Below are positions 38,886-50,156 of a stretch of 64,000 nucleotides of DNA, piece after piece. The DNA comes from Nereocystis luetkeana. Taxonomy: Eukaryota; Sar; Phaeophyceae; Laminariales; Laminariaceae. The stretch lies in assembly GCA_031213475.1 (NCBI GenBank), contig JARUPZ010000009.1:5365601-5429600 (forward strand), in the 5' to 3' direction. Every line of letters starts with the position of its first letter. The first letter of the stretch is position 1. The notes beneath the pieces are model-generated. The model did no database searches. It was not told the DNA's origin and worked only from the letters and a program-made list of their open reading frames with translations. The translations under genes were made by a program, and so were the position numbers.

Positions 38886-39617
38886 CCATCATATAGCTGG
38901 GCGATGCTGCGGTTGCACTTTACAGTGGGATTGCACTGACTTGGACAGGGGGGTTCTGTTCGAAATGGACTTCCAAGATCCGTCAGAAGAGGGCGAGGCA
39001 GAGGTGTCTTGAAAGCAGCACCTTTAAGATCGGCAGCAGGAAAAAGTGCAGTCCACTCTGTAGAAGCAGCACCACCAGGAGCGAAGATGCCATATACCAG
39101 GCAGGAGCAGCACCAGCGGGAGGAGCACCCTGTACCAACAGAAGAAGGAAAAGCAAAGCAGCACCAGCAGGAGCGGCACCAGAAGGAGCGGCACGAGCAC
39201 GAGCGGCCCGAGCAGGAGCGGCACGAGCAGGAGCAACGCCAGCGGGAGGCCAACTGGCCAAGCGGTATGGTATACGAAGAGGCAGCAACAGCGTGACGCG
39301 CGTCGTATGCTGTCCACGCTAAATGTGCCCACGCACGCAAATAATCCAATGACCCGTAGTCCTCTTGAAACCATTCCGGAACAAAATAGAAAAATAATCG
39401 GTCTACTACTATCGTATGTATGCCGTCTTATAGCCGGTCTCTTCGGGCCAAAGCAGCTGAGATCAACGGCAGTCCTTTTGAATCTGTTCCCGAAAAGTCC
39501 CTCCACTCGCGAATAGAACAAAGCTCTCGCGAATCAGGGTTGACGATCTTGCGAAAGGCCACCGAAACGCCTCCACGGCGACCGACCAGAGAAAACAAAT
39601 TTATAGTTTCGTAAATT
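38860..39617 (+). CDS. Exon-like islands, plus strand, element interior
   Basis: Three adjacent protein-like stretches lie in different frames. 38,870-39,012 has a cysteine cluster (CLHHIAGRCCGC) and an acidic tail. 39,009-39,296 is a Glu/Gln/Arg/His-rich helix-like stretch. About 39,360-39,614 ends in a Ser/Glu/Arg-rich C-terminus with a stop at 39,612. The frame changes would need short introns (GTATGT...TATAG is present near 39,414-39,433 but only ~20 nt) or indels. This could be the 3' exons of the gene beginning at 35,926. No family is recognised. Confidence 0.25.
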
Positions 39618-39618
39618 T

Positions 39619-40558
39619 AGGATCCCAATACTAGTAATTGGTGGTAATGAGGCGCGACCTCGGTAATACCTGCAGTAGTCATATCTGCGATGCATCATGC
39701 TGGGCGGATACGGATTATTTTGTATTGTGCTGAACGAACGAACACGAAGGAATATCTACCACGTACGGACTACTGTACTACTGTACGCCGTCGTGGGTGC
39801 ATCTCAATAATTTTCGTAAATGTTCTTGGCCTCTCCTGGCTCTTGATATGAACATGTACTGGATTTGGTCGTGTGTATCCTGATTTCCACCTCGAAATCC
39901 GGCATAATAATTTGAAAACGAAATCTGCACGGCTGTAAAAAATATAATACATAACTTGTATCTCTCACAGGGATTGAGGAATCGGCACGGACACTGCTGT
40001 GGTGCTGGATGTCGATGGGTAGAAAGAGTCAAGAACACACAACACTCGACATAGTTTGTCCAGCAGAGTGTTTTCTGGTTGAAATTCAGCACAAAAATCA
40101 TCTCCATCTCACATGTTTTGTCCTACGGAAAGAGCTTCTTTTTCGCAGCATTTGTTACAGGTGTCACCACAACTGTACTTGGACTGATGTACGACATCTA
40201 CAGCAGCAGTGCGCCTCCCGCACCATAACAGCAGCAGCAGCAGCAGCAGCAGCAGTAGCAGTAGGACACACGAGGCCAGGGTCAGCGTCGCCGTACGCTC
40301 GGCTTGTCGGTCTCACCCTTGCACCCTTTGTACGCGTACATATACACATACGTACTGTAGTACGTACCCTGCACTCGGTATTTTTTTATGTTTCCTGCTT
40401 CCCACCCCGAGAGTCGGCATAATATTTTTGAGACGACAACACGAACATGGCATGCCCAAAAGAGCTTCTCGTAGAAGGTGCCACAACCACTGCAGCTGTG
40501 CCACATCTACATCAGAGCTTCTCCAGCAGCAGCAAAACAGCAGCAGGGGTAGCAGTAG
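39619..40558 (+). repeat. Palindromic element, left arm, outer part
   Basis: Starts at GGATCCCAATACTAG and matches the reverse complement of the right arm, which ends ATTGGGATCC at 53,742. The arm consists of ~350 bp tandem units, each with GAGCTTCTCGTAGCAGGTGC, then TACGACATCTACAGCAG and GAGGCCAGGGTCAGCGTCGC. It is interrupted at 40,558 by the LTR element. The 137-codon frame at 40,009 is shared by both arms but has no recognised domain. Confidence 0.8.
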
Positions 40559-40998
40559 TGTTACGGTTCGGTTGACCGTCTCAGGAGTTATGATGACATA
40601 GAGGCGTTTTCATATTGTAGCTCCGTTCCGGACGGAAGGTTTCATCCCCCTTCCGTCTCACTCAGTTCCCGCGACCATCACCACGGTCACGGAACAAGCA
40701 ATCGCTTACCATCTAGCCATCTCCAGTTGGAGCCTCTTCACAGAAGAACCACAAGCTCGCCCTACTCTCCTGGAGACCTAGGAGCGCACCTCTCGACTCG
40801 GTCGGACTCAAGCTCTGCTCTGTCACTGAGGTTGGTCATTGATGTCTCGTCTTTGTGTTCTCCTTTTGGGTTATGCATCTCTGAGTGGCAACCTGTGGTC
40901 CACAGATGCCACTCCTGCCAACTATTGCAGAACCCTACATGTGTTGCCTTGTGACAATGACTTAAGACCTCAGCCCAGGTAGCCAGCTTTCCGTTTCA
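40559..40998 (+). repeat. 5' LTR
   Basis: 440 bp beginning TGTTACGGTTCGGTTGACCG and ending AGCTTTCCGTTTCA. Identical to 50,199-50,638. Two related LTR starts in one window, one per element, confirm the boundary. Confidence 0.92.
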
Positions 40999-41016
40999 TG
41001 GTGTTCAGTCCCTGTA
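40999..41016 (+). other. Primer-binding site
   Basis: TGGTGTTCAGTCCCTG follows the LTR with no gap, starting with the TGG that pairs with a tRNA CCA end. The matching tRNA is not identified. The same sequence follows the left-copy LTR. Confidence 0.7.
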
Positions 41017-42169
41017 CATGCTGCGCGCTTACTGCACGGGTTTGCATTTCCCGTGCCGGAACGAGCGGCGGCCTTCGCGCCTCCGACCTGTTCCTTTCGA
41101 TTTTATTTTTTATCTTGAGTAACTTTTTTGGTAGCTGCGGGTGGCAGCGTTTTATTGTTTTTTTTTTTATTGTGTGTTGCACCTCGCCTTTCCTTTGCCT
41201 CTACGGGGGGTACACGCGCTGATAGCGCTCTTCCTGCAAGCAACTATGACCCACCGCCGACCACATGCAACCATGGACCACGTGGAAACTCAACCCCACT
41301 GGTACCTACTACGGGGTAGGCTGTATCACGGATACAGCAGCAGCAGTACTGCGCGTCCCGCGCGTACGTTAACACCCATGACTCTGAACGGGTGCTCATT
41401 ATTTAGGGGGTCTGTACTCAATTAATTATTTTATTTCGGTGGGGAATGCCTGAGTACCTGGTATAATTCATGATGCATGACACAACCAGGAAGCGACTTG
41501 CTCCCTGGCGCGTGTCCACATCGTTGATTCTCACTCTGGTACCCTGAGTTTGCGTGCTTGGCTCGACGTGTATTGAACAAATGGCGCAGGTGGGAGCCGG
41601 CAGCGCACTTGTCAGACCCCCATCACCTTTTCCACACAGCAGCCAAAATAAAGAATGAATGAAAAATAAGCGTAAGCCTGACGATGATGCGGGGTTTGAG
41701 AGCGCGAGTGTCCAAGTGCGCTCGCTGAGACTCTCAGGCTCGTGTTCCACAAGCCAGCTGCTGTCACGTACGTCGTTACTGCCGTCGCTTGCCGTCACGT
41801 GCGTGTGTGCTGCCCTTACCACGTGCGTGTATGTTGCCGCTGCCGTCGCCGCCTCGCCACGTTTCGTTGCTGCTGTTATCCGTGAAATAAAAATGCCTCA
41901 CGGCTAACGCAACATACTAATTTAACGCACGTCCTTTTCCATCCCCCTTTCTTAGTTATTGTTCTGGCAAGTTAGAGGTCGATAAGCATCCCTGCAAACC
42001 TTGCAAGCCACGTTTTTCATTTTTATGTGTCTTGGTAATAACGTTATAACTGCGAGTCAGATCATTTTTAATAGACTACAGCAGTAGGCAAAATTACGTA
42101 CGTACGAGTATACACTGTGGTATTGCATGTCGACCTCTCTATCTCTCTTCAGTAGGTTCACGGTACCGG

Positions 42170-43480
42170 CCTACCGCTGTTGTACGGCGATGTTACTGCT
42201 GTACTGCGTTTTGGCCACCACAACCGCTGCTGTACTGCGATTTTGCGGCTGTACTGCGATTTTGCTTTTTCGTTTGCCGCCGTTGTTATTTTTTTTTACT
42301 CTGATCACTATTTTTTTGTTGTTCACTTTTGCTATTCATTGTATTTGTCTTAACAAAACCGTGTGCGCTGCTGTACTGCGATTTTGCTGCTGTACTGCTA
42401 TTTTGCTGCTGTACTGCGATTTTGCTACCGCCCGACTGACTACTGCTGTGCCGTGATTTCGCGCCACTGCCCTAGTACGGTCATGCGTGGTTTTCTCGCT
42501 GATCCTATGCTAATTTCCGGTACTGCTGTACTGCGGCGTGTCTGTTAACGTTATGTTCTTTCGTCTTCTGCACGTTTTGCCGTTGTTGTTATTTTTTTTT
42601 ACTCTGATCATTATTATTTTTGTTCACTTTTGCTATTCATTTTAATGTCTTAACAACACCGTGTGCGCTGCTGTACTGCGATTTTGCTGCTGTACTGCGA
42701 TTTTGCTACCGCCCGACTGACTACTGCTGTGCCGTGATTTCGCGCCACTGCTTAGTACGGTTATGCGTGGTTTTCTCGCTGATCCTATGCTAATTTCCCG
42801 TACTGCTGTACCTGGTACTGCGGTGTGTCTGTTAACGGTATGTTCTTTCGTCTTCTGCACGTTTTGCCGCTGTTGTTATTTTTTTTTACTCTAATCATTA
42901 TTTATTTTTGTTCACTTTTGCTATTCATTTTAATGTCTTAACAAAACCGTGTGCGCTGCTGTACTGCGATTTTGCTGCTGTACTGCGATTTTGCTACCGC
43001 CCGACTGACTACTGCTGTGCCTTGATTTCGCGCCACTGCCTTAGCCTTAGTACGGCTATGCGTGGTTTTCTCGCTGATCCTATGCTAATTTCCTGTACTG
43101 CTGTACTGCGGTGTGTCTGTTAACGGTATGTTTTTTCGTCTTCTGCACGTTTTGCCGCTGTTGTTATTTTTTTTTTACTCTGATCATTATTATTTTTGTT
43201 CACTTTTGCTATTCATTTTAATGTCTTAACAACACCGTGTGCGCTGCTGTACTGCGATTTTGCTGCTGTACTGCGATTTTGCTACCGCCCGACTGACTAC
43301 TGCTGTGCCGTGATTTCGCGCCACTGCTTAGTACGGTTATGCGTGGTTTTCTCGCTGATCCTATGCTAATTTCCTGTACTGCTGTACTGCGGTGTGTCTG
43401 TTAACGGTATGTTCTTTCGTCTTCTGCACGTTTTGCCGCTGTTGTTATTTTTTTACTCTGATCATTATTATTTTTGTTCA
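42170..43480 (+). repeat. ~288-300 bp satellite-like array in the LTR element
   Basis: GTGTGCGCTGCTGTACTGCG recurs at 42,361, 42,661, 42,949 and 43,237, with partial units on both sides. Each unit contains short GCTGTACTGCGATTTT runs. The left copy of the element carries this start once, so the array expanded here. One unit carries an extra CCTGGTA. Confidence 0.8.
42809..42817 (+). other. TACCTGGTA excision-type footprint in one satellite unit
   Basis: This unit reads GCTGTACCTGGTACTGCGG. The equivalent positions in the neighbouring units (near 42,520, 43,090 and 43,385) read GCTGTACTGCGG. It is an exact 7 bp gain at a TA. Confidence 0.65.
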
Positions 43481-43599
43481 CTTTTATTTTTTTTTCACTT
43501 TTGATTTTTCGCCACTGTACTACTGTGCCGTGATTTCACGCCACGGTAGTACGGTTATGCGGAGATTTCTCGCTGAGCCAATGCTAATTTCCTCACTCT

Positions 43600-45190
43600 T
43601 GTCGTAATAAATGGGTCTGCACTTGAACGACATCCAAGTCTAATGAGTCTGCGCCTGTCCTGGTTACATTACTGTACTACTGTGCCGTGATTTTACGCCA
43701 CTGTCGTAATAACCGGATGGGTCTGCGGTCGAAAGACGACCACGTCTTTTGAGTCTGCGCCTTTCCCGGATGCATTACGGTACTGCTGTGCCGTTATGGT
43801 CTTGAACCGAGCCTCCACAAGGTCTGCCCCTATCCTACCTACTACCTAGCATGCGTTCTGTTTTATTGGAGATGGGTCTGTGCCTTGTGGGAACGTGGTT
43901 ACGGTCTCTGATCCGAGCCTCCAAAGGGTCTGTGCCTCCCCTACCTGTATTTGTCAAATATAGTATAGAAGAGATAGATATGTGCCTCGTGGGAGCGGTG
44001 TTGTCTCTTCACCCGTCGTGGATGACAGAGACGAAGTTCCACGAGGTCTGTGCCTGTCCTACCTACACGGTCTGTTAGTATGCTGACTACAATTTTACTT
44101 CGTTTATTTTGTGGGCGTACAGCTGCTGAGCGTATCCAGTGTATGCACTTGCCACCTGGAATACAATTCGTTGTCGATCCGCTTATTCATTACAGGAGTG
44201 AGTCGCACTCAACATCTTACTCTGCTTCAGTTGGTTATACTGATTTTCACGCTTGTATCGGTGCTGATATATGCGCTTATCTCATTATGCTGCTCTGCTG
44301 CTGGTTGTACTGATTTTCCCGCTTTTATTGGAGTTGATATTTGTACTATTTTCTATGCTCCGTCATCGCAACATGTTCCTGCAACGAAGGGCGAGCGGGA
44401 GACAGAAACGGCCGGATGCATTATGATTTTCCTATCTCACCTTGTTGGCGCATGCATAACATATATATGGGTTTGTCTGAGCCTGAGAGGACCATTGTTG
44501 CCGTCTCCATCCGGCAGAGAGATAACAACGAGGTCTCTCTGGAATACTAATATGTTCGGCTGATCTGTACCGCCGATTTCAACACGCTGTGCGGGCAGCA
44601 GGAGACTAACACACTCTCGTATACCGCGTACATGTATATATGTGCTTACCGGCAGCCATTCTGCTGACGTCCCGTGTTCCACTGCTGCTGTACTCGTCCT
44701 ATATCTTATCTTGACATTCGCTTATCATTTGCCTGTCTGCGTATCGGCTGCCCTCGCCGTACGCCGCTCGTTAAACCCGCGACGCTTTGCTCTGCGTCGC
44801 TGGGAACGCAGCACATCTTGTTGTATGTTTTGTGTTCGTTGTGTTCGCTTCATTTCTCGGATAGAGAGTGGATGCCCAGATTGGTTGGGTCTGCGCCTAT
44901 TGGGACCGTTGTTGCCACCTCCCATGCTGAAGGGAGACGGCAACCAGGCCCCTCTAGGCCTGTGCCTTAGCCACGGGGCTTATACCTGTTTTCTTTTCTT
45001 TTGGTTTCTTTTTATCCGCCTTCTTTTGTTTGTCCGCTCGTTGTTTGTTTTTTTAGACGGGGTGAATGAACAGAATGGTCGGGTCTGTACCTATTGGGAC
45101 CTTTGTTGCTGTCGCCCATGCTGAAGGGAGACAGCAACCAGGCCCCTCTAGGTCCGAGCCTTGCCACGGGGCTTGCTGCCTGTTTTTATT
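43600..45190 (+). repeat. GGGTCTGTGCCT-rich leader with ~200 bp duplication
   Basis: Variants of GGGTCTGTGCCT recur between 43,610 and 44,060. A block from GGGTCTGCGCCTATTGGGAC to CCACGGGGCTT is present at about 44,890-44,980 and again at 45,080-45,175. Both duplicates exist in the left copy. It may be untranslated leader, since no gag-like protein was found. Confidence 0.5.
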
Positions 45191-45639
45191 TAGTTCTTTG
45201 TCGTTCGTCCGTTTTGTGGCTGTCATGTTTGACCTTGTTATTTATTCTGTTCGCTAAAGTGGATAGTTCGGTCGTTTGTTTGCTGGTGTGTTTGTTGCAA
45301 ACCCTCATGCCCGTGCACCCGACTGCGCTGGCTATGACCTTCACTGACACCCGTACTCTGTCGCATGTGTCCAGCAGTTTACCTGCGTCCCGTGTTGGCT
45401 GTGTATGTTCGTGTTCATCGTAGTTACTTTGTTCCTTACCGCTTTGTTGTTTTCTCTTTAAATGTTGGCCGTGAAAAGGACACATCAAGGAGGATCTTGC
45501 ACTGACATGTATGTGTCTTTTTGCCTATGCTTGACTGTTAGGCTCTCCAGTTCTCTTCCTCCCCTTCGCCTCGTTTTTCGCTTCCATTCTCGTTGACGGG
45601 GGGAGGGCGACGCGTTCGTCGGAAGCCTGCGACGGCATG

Positions 45640-45900
45640 ACATCTCCCATGTCCCGGTGTCTTGCTCGTCCACAGCTTGCTGCACCGCTCCCTTGCTCCG
45701 ACGCGGTGCGTTCCCTCGCTCCGGTGTCTTGCCTGTCCGCCGCTCGCTGCGCCGCTCCCTCGCTCCGACGCCGTGCGTTAGCCCGTTCCAGTGTCTTGTT
45801 CGCCCGCCGCCCGCGGTGTCGTTCCCCCGCTACGACGCCGTGCATTTCCTCGCTCCGCCATTTGCTCGTCCGTCGTTTGCTCGCTCGGAAGCCGTGTCCG
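45640..45900 (+). repeat. ~67 bp GC-rich tandem repeat upstream of integrase
   Basis: CCGGTGTCTTGCTCGTCC, then CTCGCTCCGACGCCGTGCG, recurs about four times between 45,653 and 45,900. The left copy has fewer units. Confidence 0.6.
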
Positions 45901-45919
45901 TGCTCTGCTCTATCGCCCC

Positions 45920-47844
45920 TATGCCTTGATCGTACTGCCCAACGACCAGATCTTGAAGGAGTCGACCAGCCGCTATATGGAGCTGTTGAAAGAGGTGCTT
46001 TCAGCAGGGGGGCAGGTTCCGCTGTCGTCGGGTAGGAGGACGCCGGTCATCCACCGGGCGGTCGAGGTACTCACCAATCCGGCGTCCCTCGCGAGAAGGC
46101 AACGGAACGACGCTCATCTGGGTCAGTAGTCGACCAGCCGCTATATGGAGCTGTTGAAAGAGGTGCTTTCAGCAGGGGGGCAGGTTCCGCTGTCGTCGGG
46201 TAGGAGGACGCCGGTCATCCATCGGGCGGTCGAGGTACTCACCAATCCGGCATCCCTCGCGAGAAGGCAACGGAACGACGCTCATCTGGGTCAGTAGTCG
46301 ACCAGCCGCTATATGGAGCTGTTGAAAGAGGTGCTTTCAGCAGGGGGGCAGGTTCCGCTGTCGTCGGGTAGGAGGACGCCGGTCATCCATCGGGCGGTCG
46401 AGGTACTCACCAATCCGGCATCCCTCGCGAGAAGGCAACGGAACGACGCTCATCTGGGTCAGTAGTCGACCAGCCGCTATATGGAGCTGTTGAAAGAGGT
46501 GCTTTCAGCAGGGGGGCAGGTTCCGCTGTCGTCGGGTAGGAGGACGCCGGTCATCCATCGGGCGGTCGAGGTACTCACCAATCCGGCATCCCTCGCGAGA
46601 AGGCAACGGAACGACGCTCATCTGGGTCAGGTTAGCAAGCGTCTGCGGGAGGATAGCAATGCGAACGCCGCGGAAGTAGATGAGACTGGGTATAGTCTAG
46701 ACGAGAACGATGTAATCAGGTTTGCCGACGGAAAAGGTAGGAACCTGCCAGCCATACCCGAATCCATGGTTGCCGATGTACTCGCGTTGGTACACACTCT
46801 GCATGGTCACTCTGGAGTAGGAGCCACGTTAGCGCTAGTCTTAAGAGCACTTTCACTGGCCTTCAGTCATTCGCGACACGCGACAATACGTGTTGTCATG
46901 CGGGTGCAGGAGACGTAAACGACCCAACAGCAGACGCGTCGCAATGTTTCCCGGACGCGCACTAGAACCGTGGGATGAACTACAGATGGATATCCCGAAA
47001 ATAGACACGCCTTCCCTTTCAGGTAACAAGTACGTTCTGCTGGTAGTAGATCGAGCCTCCAAGTTCCCTTTCGGTATCCCTCTAGAAACTAAGCAAGCAA
47101 TAGGCGTAGCACGAGCGCTTACCAAGCTGTGCCTAACGTTCGGTGTACCCAAAACAGTACGTTGCGACGGCGGCAGAGAGTTCAGAGCAGAAGTAGTGAC
47201 ACACTTATGCCGTTGGATGAATGCGGACATAAAGTTCGGCCCAGCCGACCACCCGCGAGGACAGGGTTCTGTAGAGAGACTAGGAGGTTGGTTGCAGGAG
47301 CTATGCAGAGCTATGTAGATCGTGGCCCGAGAGGTGGGACGAGTACGTATCACTGGCAATATGGATCAAACGCACTCTACCAGACGTGTCACTGCCTTCT
47401 AACATGACACCTTTCGAGTTGTTGTTCGGTCGCAAGCCTCGCACGTCTTTAGACTCTTTGGTACCCCTGTCAGAAGAGACAGATCAGAGCGGCGGCCTGG
47501 ACAACTTCGTGGAGCGCCGCAGACAGAACCTCCGAGAAGTCCGCCTGGCGCTCGAGAAGCGCGACAGCCAAAGAGTAACGGCGCGGGCCCGAGCCAACGC
47601 TGCCATCTCGAGACCATCAGCCGGAGTTATCGCTGAGAAGGGTAGCCTCGTGCTGGTGCGCGAGTCCGATAGCAGCAAACACCGCGACAGCAGAGGGAAG
47701 AAGCTGCAGCACGACCACTACACAGGCCCTTGGAGGGTCACGGAAGTATTACAGACAGGCCTAAGCGTACAAGTAACGATGCGAGGCAGAAAACAACGTA
47801 CCCGAAATGTATCCACCGCAGATGTGAAGCCGTACCACCTCTGA
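45920..47844 (+). pseudogene. Ty3-type integrase, disrupted (right copy)
   Basis: In order: a 56-codon segment repeated four times with TAG stops at three junctions (45,961-46,632); an HHCC zinc region around 46,790-46,905; the rve core at 46,890-47,318 with D34, D93 and E129 of that frame (D-x35-E); and the C-terminal module at 47,386-47,844 with FELLFGRKP and GPWRV. The frame breaks between zinc region and core, and again at a 10 bp duplication at about 47,300-47,320. Integrase normally joins the cDNA to host DNA. This copy cannot make an intact one. Confidence 0.85.
45961..46632 (+). repeat. Four 168 bp tandem copies inside the integrase region
   Basis: Units start at 45,961, 46,129, 46,297 and 46,465 (GTCGACCAGCCGCTATATGG), exactly 168 bp (56 codons) apart. 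The first three end in CTGGGTCAGTAG, an in-frame stop at the junction. The fourth reads through. The left copy has a single unit. Confidence 0.9.
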
Positions 47845-47937
47845 CCTCTGACACTAAGACACTCGATAGCAGACGAGTTTGCACAGTATGCGTGGGGCGC
47901 GGATTTCTAACTGCCAGTTGAAGGAGTTAATTCGCAT

Positions 47938-48354
47938 GTGTTAGACTCGCTCGTGAGCTGCCGCAGATCGACCACTGCCTCCGGCACCACTAGATGGGAG
48001 TACAAGGGGAGATCGAGAGAGGGAGTAGAGACAGGATGGCGAACTGGGAATGACGTGTTACAGAGTTTTACACCCTTGCAGATGGACGGTTTCATCGCAC
48101 TCTGGCACTTGTACAACCCCGACCCTACTAAAGACACGACCCCAGTCTCAGTCACCCCTCGTACACCCGCCCTTCGTCGTCGCGAAGCCTTGACGCTGTT
48201 TCCGATAGGGTTTACCATCTGGAAGGACTTTGGCGGTGGGTTGCGACTGCAGGGGCAAGTGTACGATTACAGAGACCGCTACTGGCGAGTGCGCTACACC
48301 GATAACAACTGGGAAGAACTGACCCGTCGCGAGATGGAACGGTTGCAGGACTGA
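47938..48354 (+). CDS. Tudor/chromo-like C-terminal ORF of the LTR element
   Basis: 138 codons following the integrase module. The C-terminal 40 residues have the pattern G-x-V-Y-D-Y-x-D-x-Y-W-x-V-x-Y ... W-E-E-L-T, typical of small Tudor/Agenet-like beta-barrels found at the ends of some protist Ty3 integrases. There it may guide insertion through chromatin marks. It probably was one polyprotein with the integrase and is now separated by a stop. The left copy is cut within this domain. Confidence 0.5.
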   Translation: MLDSLVSCRRSTTASGTTRWEYKGRSREGVETGWRTGNDVLQSFTPLQMDGFIALWHLYNPDPTKDTTPVSVTPRTPALRRREALTLFPIGFTIWKDFGGGLRLQGQVYDYRDRYWRVRYTDNNWEELTRREMERLQD

Positions 48355-48499
48355 AACGATCCACGCTCTGCATGGACGAAGATCTGCTCCTTCATCCGGC
48401 AATTCCGGCGAGGATCCTCCCCTGCGAAGACCTTCCCCTGCGAAGATCTTCCCCTGCAAACATCTCTCTAATTCATCTAGTGTTTCTGCTTGCTTTTGG

Positions 48500-49803
48500 T
48501 GTGTCTTGTTTCAACCGAAGAGGCCGTGTTGGTTCTTTTCCGTTTAATTTTCGTGGTTTTCGATTTTATTTAGCTAGTGTTTCTGCTTACTTTTGGTGTG
48601 TCGTGTTTCAACCGAAGAGGCCGTGTTGGTTCTTTTCCGTTTAGTTCTCGTGGTTTTCGATTTTATTATTCATCTCGTGTTTCAACCGAAGAGGCCGTGT
48701 TGGTTCTTTTCCGTTTAGTTCTCGTGGTTTTCGATTTTATTTATCTCGTGTTTCAACCGAAGAGGCCGTGTTGGTTCTTTTCCGTTTAGTTCTCGTGGTT
48801 TTCGATTTTATTTATCTCGTGTTTCAACCGAAGAGGCCGTGTTGGTTCTTTTCCGTTTAAGTTCCCGTGGTTTTCGATTTTATTTATCTCGTGTTTCAAC
48901 CGAAGAGGCCGTGTTGGTTCTTTTCCGTTTAAATCTCGTGGTTTTCGATTTTATTTATCTCGTGTTTCAACCAAAGAGGCCGTGTTGGTTCTTTTCCGTT
49001 TAGTTCTCGTGGTTTTCGATTTTATTTATCCAGTGTTTCAACCGAAGAGGCCGTGTTGGTTCTTTTCCGTTTTGTTCTCGTGGTTTTCGATTTTATTTAT
49101 CCAGTGTTTCAACCGAAGAGGCCGTGTTGGTTCTTTTCCGTTTTGTTCTCGTGGTTTTCGATTTTATTTATCCAGTGTTTCAACCGAAGAGGCCGTGTTG
49201 GTTCTTTTCCGTTTTGTTCTCGTGGTTTTCGATTTTATTTATCCAGTGTTTCAACCGAAGAGGCCGTGTTGGTTCTTTTCCGTTTTGTTCTCGTGGTTTT
49301 CGATTTTATTTATCCAGTGTTTCAACCGAAGAGGCCGTGTTGGTTCTTTTCCGTTTTGTTCTCGTGGTTTTCGATTTTATTTATCCAGTGTTTCAACCGA
49401 AGAGGCCGTGTTGGTTCTTTTCCGTTTTGTTCTCGTGGTTTTCGATTTTATTTATCCAGTGTTTCAACCGAAGAGGCCGTGTTGGTTCTTTTCCGTTTTG
49501 TTCTCGTGGTTTTCGATTTTATTTATCCAGTGTTTCAACCGAAGAGGCCGTGTTGGTTCTTTTCCGTTTTGTTCTCGTGGTTTTCGATTTTATTTATCCA
49601 GTGTTTCAACCGAAGAGGCCGTGTTGGTTCTTTTCCGTTTTGTTCTCGTGGTTTTCGATTTTATTTATCCAGTGTTTCAACCGAAGAGGCCGTGTTGGTT
49701 CTTTTCCGTTTTGTTCTCGTGGTTTTCGATTTTATTTATCCAGTGTTTCAACCGAAGAGGCCGTGTTGGTTCTTTTCCGTTTTGTTCTCGTGGTTTTCGA
49801 TTG
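48500..49803 (+). repeat. 71 bp tandem array, 18 units
   Basis: GAGGCCGTGTTGGTTC occurs 18 times between 48,519 and 49,757. The first two spacings are longer; the rest are about 71 bp, and the last eleven units are essentially identical. Because 71 is not a multiple of 3 and the unit lacks stops, all three frames stay open and produce apparent 230-276 codon ORFs, which are artefacts. The array lies between the coding remnant and the 3' LTR. Confidence 0.95.
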
Positions 49804-50156
49804 TAGTCTTGCCGTGTAGGCTAGCCTACAGTTTTAACCGAGGAGGCGGAGTTGCCTTCTCTGTTGTGTTCGATTTTCGTTGAATTGTTGAGGACGCAAT
49901 AGAAGCGATTTATATGCTTAGGCGTTAGGGGACACTGCGCTTATTTCATCGCTGAATGAGCGTGGGGGGACTTTAGCCATGGAATAGTGGTCGGGCAACC
50001 AAACACGCAGTGAAAAAGCAAGGGTAGGGGTTTTTCTCGGGGATTTCCCTTTGATGGCCTTTGCGATTTCGGTTTGGTTGTTTATCCCTGAGGCCGTTAT
50101 TTGTGTTAAAGGGCTTTGCGGCTCTTTAAACTTGGTTATAGTCACAAGATTGCGAT
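49804..50156 (+). other. Non-coding tail before the 3' LTR
   Basis: Unique sequence without an ORF of interest. It leads to the hairpin and purine tract. Confidence 0.5.

Noticed and set aside
40229..40263. Poly-Ala/poly-Gln protein
   Set aside because: The frame crosses a CAG microsatellite whose length differs between palindrome arms, and no domain flanks it.
42170..43480. CRISPR array
   Set aside because: Repeats are ~288-300 bp, contiguous, without unique spacers, and lie in a eukaryotic retroelement.
48982..49883. ORFs of 231-276 codons
   Set aside because: They arise because a stop-free 71 bp unit is read in all three frames. The same peptide appears in each frame.
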